This document shows, piece after piece, positions 46,790 through 64,000 of a stretch of 64,000 bases of DNA. Under the pieces are notes generated by a model. That model was not told the DNA's origin and did no database searches. It saw only the letters and a list, made by a program, of their open reading frames with translations. Source of the stretch: Saxidomus purpurata (lineage: Eukaryota; Mollusca; Bivalvia; Venerida; Veneridae); contig JAFMSR010000002.1 in NCBI GenBank assembly GCA_022818135.1, positions 57,025,771 to 57,089,770 on the forward strand, written 5' to 3'. Made by a program: the position numbers and the translations under genes. Positions within the stretch are counted from its first letter, which is position 1. The number at the start of each line of letters is the position of its first letter.

Positions 46790-48710
46790 GTAAGAGTCTG
46801 ATTCGTTGATTTTTTAACTGAGTTGAGATGAGTGGTTGAGTATTTACTAGAAATTAATGTCAAACCTGTTATGATGATGAATGAGTGCAAATAAATGATG
46901 GTCAGTCGTTTGTAATGCGTTTCGTCTTGTGATGAAATATTCGGATAATAATTGGAAAAAATTAAAAATGGTTCTTACTTGAAACTTTAAAGAAAGCGAA
47001 GAATTCTGCTAAACGACCTTCAATTGGTATGTTAGTATTGGTAGAAGAACTTAGAGTTAGAATATCTCATCTGATGAGATGGCCTTTCTAATATTTTATT
47101 TAAATGTATTAAATATTTTATTGTGCAATGTAAATGTACATATCATACAGCATAAAATCTATCTATCCATCTATCATATACTGCTCAAAATGTAAATTTG
47201 ATGGTTTTCTGCTAAATATGTATGTCAAATTTGGGTAAAAGCCAGTGAACACCGCAAAGCACACGTTTGATCTAATATAACCAGTCAATAATATTTTAGT
47301 CAGAATACTTCTTTTGGTTAGCTCTTTTAACTATATCCAAATCCTTATAGTTTAAATGAATTTTCCAAGTTTAATCAACCATTTCATATTCTCTGTCGGG
47401 TCAGGGGAACGATATAAGGATACAATGGTTTTCTTATGAGCTCTTCTGTTCGAACTGTGCAGTGTGCAAAAACCACAACTCTTATTTGCTATAAGTTTGA
47501 ATTAGATACATGAAGAAAGATATTCGTAGTCCTGAAAATAGGCAACCATAATTGGCTTATGGTGCTAAATGTGAGCTTACATTCGATGTGTACTGTAAAC
47601 ATTATCCTTTAATTGTTTTAACTAAATTTTTAACAATGGATGATGTTGTTTTAGTTACTGGAATGGTTTGATGACACCCGGCTAGGAAACGATGGTGCTT
47701 ATGATGACGAGATGAAAAACTCTATGCTTCAAGCACTCCATCACAAGAATCGACAGTTTGAAGAAATGATGTTGAAAAAATTAGAGCAACAGCTTACGAC
47801 AACGGCACAGGTCCTCGAAGAGTACAAAGGTAAGACGGTTCCCTTCGATGAATTGAAGTTAGCCTCGAAGATTGGTAGTGGTGGATTCGGTGAAGTATAT
47901 TTTGCAAAGATGAAAGGATCTGTTGTTGCCGTGAAAAGGTTAAAAGCAGAAACCGTGTCCAAAAGAAGATTGGATGAATTTGTAAAAGAAATGATGATAT
48001 TCTGCAAACTAGACCACGTCAATATTGTCAAATTTGTCGGTGCATGTGTTGAAAGGCCTAATCTATGCATTGTTATGGAGTATATGCAAATGAGCCTGTT
48101 CGACGCAATCCACATCAGAGATGACATCGATATCACCGAGACCCACAGATTAGACATCATTCGACAAACATGTAACGGACTGATGTACCTTCACAATGCG
48201 GACATCGTCCATCGGGATTTGAAAACAAGCAATGTTTTAATCGACTACCAAGGTGAAACAATTGAGGTGAAAATCACGGACTTTGGTCTCAGTAGTATGA
48301 AAGGCAACATAGATTCCTCTTCTTCATGTGGGGGTGAGATTATAGGGACACCCCGGTACTCAGCACCAGAAATTCTCCGCGGTGGAAGAGGGCTCACTGT
48401 TGAAGATTACAAAAAAGCTGATGTCTATTCTCTTTCCCTCGTTCTTTTTGAAGTAGTGTTTGATGATGAGCCGTTTTATGATTTCAACCTTCATCAACTG
48501 GTCAAATGTGTTGGGGAAAACGGTGCATTACCAGAGGTGCCTGATGACCCAGCTGCAACAGAGAATGTGATGAGAGTCATGGAGATGGCTTGGAGCTTTA
48601 AACCGGAAGATCGGCAAAACATCGCACAGCTGTGTGACGTGTTTAAGGCACAGAAAACCTTGTACGATGCTTCAGAATTACTGGAGGATGTTAAGCTTGC
48701 ATATGCATAG
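46022..48710 (+). CDS. TKL-like protein kinase with five N-terminal YVDN/NR/GRVG repeats, two-exon gene
   Basis: Gene-level entry. Exon 1 (46022-46789) and exon 2 (47655-48710) join in phase 0 through cag|gtaaga and gttttag|tta to give 607 residues. Residues 1-256 hold five 19-residue repeats in Ser/Gly-rich sequence, about 257-320 is an acidic then helical linker, and about 321-600 is a full kinase domain. ATG at 46022 is chosen because the sequence just upstream (ttattttcag|tctgg) is a 3' splice site, so an in-frame upstream ATG at 45992 would be intronic; a 5' UTR exon probably lies further upstream. No signal peptide or transmembrane segment is seen, so I infer a cytoplasmic Ser/Thr or dual-specificity kinase clustered by its N-terminus. 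AATAAA at 49327-49332 is a possible poly(A) signal. Confidence 0.88.
47655..48710 (+). CDS. Kinase gene exon 2: linker and complete kinase domain
   Basis: The exon encodes 351 residues. After LLEWFDDTRLGNDGAYDDE comes a likely coiled-coil (about residues 276-314 of the protein). Kinase motifs by protein position: glycine loop GSGGFGEV 330-337, VAVK with Lys 350, a helix-C Glu at about 368, HRDLKTSN 442-449 with catalytic Asp 444, DFG Asp 465, then GTPRYSAPEIL, and an Arg in the EDRQN subdomain XI. All catalytic residues are intact. HRDLK-T-SN and the general layout place it with tyrosine-kinase-like (TKL) Ser/Thr kinases, resembling the kinases of amoebae and invertebrates annotated as shk/drk-like. 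Stop TAG is at 48708-48710. Confidence 0.92.
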   Translation, partial: LLEWFDDTRLGNDGAYDDEMKNSMLQALHHKNRQFEEMMLKKLEQQLTTTAQVLEEYKGKTVPFDELKLASKIGSGGFGEVYFAKMKGSVVAVKRLKAETVSKRRLDEFVKEMMIFCKLDHVNIVKFVGACVERPNLCIVMEYMQMSLFDAIHIRDDIDITETHRLDIIRQTCNGLMYLHNADIVHRDLKTSNVLIDYQGETIEVKITDFGLSSMKGNIDSSSSCGGEIIGTPRYSAPEILRGGRGLTVEDYKKADVYSLSLVLFEVVFDDEPFYDFNLHQLVKCVGENGALPEVPDDPAATENVMRVMEMAWSFKPEDRQNIAQLCDVFKAQKTLYDASELLEDVKLAYA

Positions 48711-49504
48711 GTTTTAGCCGTAAACTAGACTTTAGCAATGAAGCCGAATATATTTTAGTACAGTTTGTATTACATTTTGAGAAGAAAAGAGGTACGCGAA
48801 TTAGACTGGTGTTGTATGATGAAGACGATTTTTGTTATCATGTGATAATGATTGTTAATATCTGTGGTTAATTTAGAGTGTTTGTTTATGTATGATAATT
48901 ACAAGTATATTACTACTTTATCTATTTTACATCTTGCAATTGACTGAGGACAATCACGCTGTTTTGTAAGTTTTGAAATTTCCTAATGTAATGTTTCTGA
49001 TAACATGACAGTTTGATACGTAAAGATGAAATCAACTTAAGGATTGTATTTCATGAGAACTTAAATTTCTTTCTTTTAATTACTTTAACTTAAGTATTGT
49101 TGAGAACAACTAAGCATAGTGAATTTATGTAAAAAAACCCATCTTATCAGTAATCATTTGTTTAAAGTTATTTACTCGATGAGATATTCATGCTATGTTA
49201 AGTAAGGTTAAGTCAATTGGTAAGAAGTCGAGAATGTTTCGAAAACGTGCAAGAAATAATTTTTCATGAATTTTTTCCCATATAATTCAAAAAAGATCTT
49301 GCCGTTTTTTGACTAGTATAATTAAAAATAAATATCAATATCTAATAAAAATTAAATTGTTGTACATATTCCTATATTTTAGTTATAAGTTACGACAAGG
49401 ATGGATTTGTGTACATTGTATTTATGTATTTCATTCATCAGGGGCCAAATAATCTTTTGGCCATCTAAGCAAGTAAAAGTATTATTTAAGTCTTCAATCT
49501 TCAA

Positions 49505-49563
49505 TCTTGGGGAGGCTGCCGTTTTGGTTCGTGGCATTCCCTGTTTGATATTATTTTTGTTTC
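49505..49563 (+). repeat. 3' fragment of the 45434 SINE-like family
   Basis: 'ggggaggctgccgttttggt' then 'tcgtggcattccctgtttga' and tattatttttgttt match the tail of the element at 45434-45720 with few changes. Confidence 0.75.
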
Positions 49564-52500
49564 AATTTTGTCAAACTCGGGAAACGCTTATTGTTTTAAC
49601 ACCCAATTTTCTCTGAAGTTATTTCTTGATATTTTGGTGAAAGAGTTATTACAATGCACGTATTAACTTAATATATATTTCTATGTAAAGAGAATGCAAT
49701 GCACAATATGTACAAAGTGTGTTCAAATTTATATCATACAGATATGGACATATGTTAAATGGTCAAACATCCAAAAACATTTAACCCGCAATGTATAAAA
49801 TCAGTAAACCTAAACCGAAGGCGAAGTGATAATATGATTATTGTGTCTGTCCGTTCACGACTACATGCGAACTCGCTTAACACGTTTGTTCAAACTGTAT
49901 CTCCAAATCCATAAGATAAAAAAAACTACACAATAACAAAAAAAAGACAAAAAGAAATGCAGCATTACATGTATATATACTTTTTTTTCTTATGGACATT
50001 GCCTTACTTGATAAATTCTTTAAATACAATATATGACTTAATTCAGTAACTGAGACTTCTCCAAAGCTATTTATTTTTGCAAACAATGAAGGCATTGCAG
50101 CACGCCATTTTGTATTGCAGTCGCTTAGCCAAAGAAGATATTCAGTTGATACATTAATAAATTTAAGTATTTCACTAAGGTGTCTAGGGATCATATTTGG
50201 CTCCACATAAGTGTATCTATATGGGTTTTTTTTCATATCAAGAAAATTGAATATAATAGTCATCTTAAAAACAGAGCGAGAAAATCACAATTATGTCTAC
50301 CATATAATTATGTATTTAAAGGTTTTATCTTTAAACTCAATTCTTATGGAATGTGGCTGTAGAACGTTTTTTCGGTAACTATTAAATTTCTAACAAGTCT
50401 TCAGTTTATTTATGTTTACAAGTATTGACTGCAATGTCTGTATGTATTTTGATGAGCATGTTCGCAATGACAAGTTTCTAAATAGTACATTTATTGTAGT
50501 AGTTCAACACAGCACTATTGTTTTAAATTGCATTTTGCAAAATACTTTCTAAGCTTTCTGTCATTCTAAGTTTTGTTAGACTCTGTGTTCCTTGATTAGA
50601 TTATAATATTTTGTAATATCAAGCTCTATAAAAAGTAATCGATTTTATAACCTTTCATTAGAATATAATTAATATTTAACTAACCATTGAAAATGTGTAC
50701 ACATGTAAATGTAGCCTGTATTTGTATATACGTTTGGCCTAAATAAAACACATTCAATTAATCAATCAATCAGTCTTGCCTAGCTTTTTATTTATTCCTT
50801 TTTATCAAGAATACATATCTTTGGCTTAATTTAAAGTACTAAAGTACATTTGTTCAAACAATAGGCATAGATAGAAGACATAGAGTCGAAGTGCAGTCGG
50901 AGATACATAGCTCTACATTGACTCATATTTAATTATTTACCTTTCTTGGTGTAATAATAATACCAATCGCCCATACAAAAGCAAAATGATATAATCTAAT
51001 CATTGCCTTTCCGACTGTCTGTCCGTTCGTTTACATTGAGCCCTGTCAAATTCATTGTTTGGAGTTTTCTTATAAAACGTCAAAATCTTTACCATCATAA
51101 GGAAATGCTACTTGCAAGATTCCATTGGATTACATTTAAAATTCCAGAGTGTTAGCCCTTGGTATCCTTCTTTATATATCTATATTGACACTTTGATATC
51201 AAGTTTTTAAATGATTGTCAAAATGCAAGTTTAAATTAGAAACATAATGGCCGTCTCTCCGAGCGTCTGAAGTGAAGATGTTCCCTTTGCAAACCAGACT
51301 GTGGACTGTTTTCTCTACATAAACTATGTTAAAACAAATTGCATTATGTTCTTCTTTAATCCTCATGCTTTAATCTAATTTCGTATAAATATGACTTTGC
51401 TAAATGGAAATTAACATTTTTACTTATTTCAAATTTTAATACAATTAGACCCGTAAGCGATGACAATGAAAACAATATTAAAGTGTATGTGCCTGGGTTC
51501 CGGTCTTTGGCATACGTTTGAACCTTTTGACAATTCATCCTCAGCTCACGTAAGGTCTGGAGGTGAGTCTATGTTTTGAAGGAGAATCTTCACCGAAAGA
51601 CCCGATTCAAGCTCATCATCGAGTGTAGCCTTCTGCATTATAACAATATTGTCGATTCTCTATCAAAATGCCAGTACATTTTCAGGGCCGAGGCAATCGC
51701 ATTGGTCAGGACCATAATAGTGACAAGGTTATGTACTCAAGATCTCTTTCTTTCTGAATCGAATGCCGCCTTCACCCCCTAAATTTTGGACCTTTGTCCG
51801 TGTGTGTCATTGCTAAATCAGGAAATCATTAGCCAAAATATGGCCCGTTCTATTTACTGACCTACGGTATAAGTATGCATAATGTTAAAGCTTTGAAGTG
51901 CCTTTTCCCGGCTTACCGAGTCCGGCCGTCAAGAGTTAAGCAACCGGTCAATAGTTTTGAAATGTTCTGATACGCAATTACAATGAGAAGAAAATTGACG
52001 CATCAACTTGTCGTCAATTCAGAAGAATCACCGGTAAGGCTCATCTACAACTCCTGCAGCCTAAATGTCAAACACTCTTTGTGTACTCCTTTGCAGGTTT
52101 TGAACTTTCCTTCTCTAAATTTTTATTTAGGTATATACTTTTCGTTGTGATGAAAGATATTTGTTCCTAAACTTTAAGCATGTATAATTATGACCGTCTC
52201 CGGAAGTCCATAACTGTATTTTTAACATAAAATCGTATTAATTAAATGTATTTCAAGAAACTTTAGCGCTTTTCAAATAATTGAAATATAAAGTCAAAAT
52301 GTTATAGTCACAAAAGCAAGTGACAGTAATGCAAAACAATTATGAAACACAAGAAATAAATCATCTGGCATTGACCTGTAGTAGCACATTTTACCATGCT
52401 GAACAACTCCGCCATTGTCAGACAACGTTGTGCTTGTGAACGTATACGTTGATTAACGTGACTGTCTGAATATCAAACTAGGTGTCACGTTTGGTAGTAA

Positions 52501-53964
52501 GAATTAATGTTAACGACTTGAAGTTATTGAGTTTATTAAATAGTATTTGTACAACGGTAACATGGAAGATAAAATGAAAACAGCGAACAGTAAATAACAA
52601 ATAATCCATATACATGTATGGATGATAAAATGATCACTATATCATAAAACTGTTAAATGTAACAATAGCAAACAACAAATATACATATACATGTACATTA
52701 TACTTAGAATGTCACTTGTCTAAACGTCGAAGTATTTTCTCAATATAAACACATTAATAGAGGAATTGAAATATTTACGCACATATCATCCCAGTTATAA
52801 AATAAGAAGAATGGACATGATTCTCGTATACAAGGCTACATTGTTTACCATGGACATGAAGTACTATTGTACAGTATCATATATATTGCTGTCATAACTA
52901 CCACCTGTCGTTGAAAACAACAGACTTGTATTTATTCTTTGCCTAGAAAAAAAGATTGTAACTGTTGTCAATTGACATACTTCCTATTGAGACTACAAAT
53001 CACATAACGTATGATACAATCAAATAAATATACTAATCGTGTGGAACACAATCATCTCACAAAGCGTGTAATCCAAGAAGATAAGGAAAATCTATCCTAA
53101 ATGTTCAAGGAGCCCTGTTGCAATGTATATGCTGATACTGATTTTGTGTATTGCAAAATTAGAATGCCGTTCATTGAAACTTGCAGGTTGCTTGAAATAA
53201 TTGAATTTGAAAGTCATTCAAGGAAAGGGAGTACATTATGTAATTAACAGAAAATATTTACAGATCATTCCATTGTGGATATCTAGGAAATACTTGGAAA
53301 ATTACTACACAATGACCCAAAAGTAGGAATCGGCTATTTATATCTACCACGATGCAAGGGCTTGGAAAGAAGTAGCTGAAGCATATCCTAGACTTAATGA
53401 AACGATCTGCGACTTCTGGAGGCCACATGATAAAGGTATAAATACTTTCTGACTATTGCCCTGAAGCAAATCAATGGCATTGTTACCTTATATGAGGGTA
53501 ATTTAGCAGAAAATAATAACCATCGATCTATATTGGAAGTAGTTTTTAAAATGAATGACTTGAAAAGTACAATTAACAGTGTATATAAATTGTATGATAA
53601 TATCTTATTTACAAAACACGTTACACAAACACCTTGATCCTAATTGAGACCATAATATACCCATTTTCACCGAACTACAATCCAACATTCAATTTACTCG
53701 TGAAAATAATCAATAATTATAATACCATACACACCCACAGTAACAAGAAACGTCCGTCAATCGTCGTCACAAAATCATTACACAGCACAATACATTCTGC
53801 AAGGATTGGCTAATTAATGAATTAACCTTGTCAAATACTATACCTAAATAAACACGTGATTTCTTACACAATTACCAGTAACTGACGGAGAAAGTCATGT
53901 ACTCGCGCAATTGACTCCATTGAACACAAAACAATTGTCAAAAAAGACTAATATCCTGCTTTTC

Positions 53965-54225
53965 AACGCCAGTGATACCTATATAATAAACACACCAGTG
54001 ATAACTATGTCATATACGCACCAGTGAAAGCTTTGTCATAAACACATCTGCGATAAATATGTCATATACACACCAGTGATAACTACTAGTATGTCAGATA
54101 CACACCCGTGGTATCTTTCCATATACACACCAGTGATGACTAGGCCATATACTCACCAATGGTAACTATGTCTTCATATATGCAACAATGATATCTATGT
54201 CATATAGACATCAGTGAAAACTGTG
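53965..54225. repeat. Degenerate minisatellite, ~27-30-bp unit
   Basis: About nine copies of 'acaccagtgataactatgtc' plus atatac, with changes such as gcaccagtgaaagctttgtc. It lies about 400 bp past the stop codon of the corin-like gene, possibly in its 3' UTR. Confidence 0.8.
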
Positions 54226-54606
54226 TCAGTTAATTCATGTTTATATATCCACATTAATGTAAGACCAAGTCAGATAAATCCGTGATCTTATTCCATAACA
54301 ATATGAAGGTTATGAACAAAGATTCAGTAAAATGTCTTCGGATAATTTCAAACTCACGACTATTTCAGTCACAGTGAGATAGATATTTCTCCATACATAC
54401 AAGAACTAATAACAATACTTCACTGTAAGTGTCTATACTTCACCCTTTTTGCATGAGAAGGTTCTACTTCACTTTTATGCAAATATTAAAACAGATTTCA
54501 GAGGTTACAGTTCCTCTTAATGTCTCTCACTTTTGTATCACATATAAGTTAATATTTGTCTAAGTTGTTTCAACTTCTAGCACAAAGTTTACGACAGCAC
54601 ACGTTA

Positions 54607-64000
<9,394 letters not shown>

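Larger units (their letters stand above)
48711..54606. other. Intergenic between kinase and corin-like genes, no gene supported
   Basis: Convergent 3' ends flank this stretch. It holds the SINE tail at 49505, an 'aataaaacacattcaattaa' plus tcaatcaatca end at 50745, and the minisatellite at 53965-54225. A minus-strand open frame of 128 residues (49877-50263) and a splice-bounded fragment at 53326-53429 are discussed among the rejected items. Confidence 0.5.

Noticed and set aside
49877..50263. Minus-strand open frame of 128 residues with a possible membrane segment near its C-terminus
   Set aside because: Longest unexplained simple frame in the region, but no recognisable domain, AT-rich codons, and no splice or homology support. 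It could be a chance frame in AT-rich DNA.
53326..53429. Plus-strand fragment reading IYHDARAWKEVAEAYPRLNE then TICDFWRPHDKG before a gt
   Set aside because: Looks protein-like, but it is preceded at once by an in-frame stop, has no clear acceptor, and no partner exons. Perhaps a repeat-derived fragment.

Overview
The window is eukaryotic DNA, most likely from a marine bivalve mollusc. It is AT-rich, has long introns with GT/AG junctions and small exons, and is full of interspersed repeats of the molluscan kind: tRNA-headed SINEs, LINE wrecks, hairpin MITEs, and blocks around 'gaccccgcgcgg' and 'ttgaccttgacctt'. The species is inferred, not proven. All exon models below were built by hand from translated homology blocks, splice consensus and codon phase.

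Three protein-coding genes and one broken paralogue are supported. (1) On the minus strand, 33534 to 15418, a secreted zinc metalloprotease of the M12B (ADAM/ADAMTS-like) type: propeptide, a furin-like KQKR at an exon junction, a catalytic domain with HEFGHGFGLYH split across two exons, an ADAMTS-type cysteine-rich domain, and then kringle domains (two intact, one half-destroyed). (2) On the plus strand at 4371-5687, three exons match propeptide and early catalytic exons of gene 1 with identical exon lengths (90, 157 and 65 nt). One acceptor is broken and no downstream exons were found, so this looks like a truncated, inverted paralogue. (3) On the plus strand, 46022-48710, a two-exon gene for a 607-residue protein: five copies of a 19-residue repeat (YVDN..NR..GRVG.PVGS) in Ser/Gly-rich sequence, a likely helical linker, and a complete TKL-like protein kinase domain. 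(4) On the minus strand, from the right edge to 54607, the 3' part of a corin-like mosaic serine protease: Frizzled CRD, two LDL-receptor class A modules, SRCR, trypsin with a full His/Asp/Ser triad and Asp at the specificity site. Its 5' end lies beyond the window.

The rest is introns and intergenic DNA dominated by repeats: a divergent 167-bp tandem array (9.8-13.4 kb) interrupted by a degenerate RNase-H-type LINE; a foldback-type element (39.3-40.9 kb) whose inverted arms are tandem 20-mers; an L1-like LINE fragment (36-37.1 kb); several SINEs; minisatellites at 54.0, 58.1-58.5 and 61.0 kb, the last apparently seeded from a splice-donor junction of gene 4; a 500-N gap (38476-38975); and two homopolymer-inflated, probably mis-assembled patches (17.8-18.4 and 32.7-33.25 kb), one of which destroys a kringle exon.

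Genes 1 and 4 are both predicted to be secreted or cell-surface mosaic proteases. Nothing in the sequence links them functionally to the intracellular kinase.
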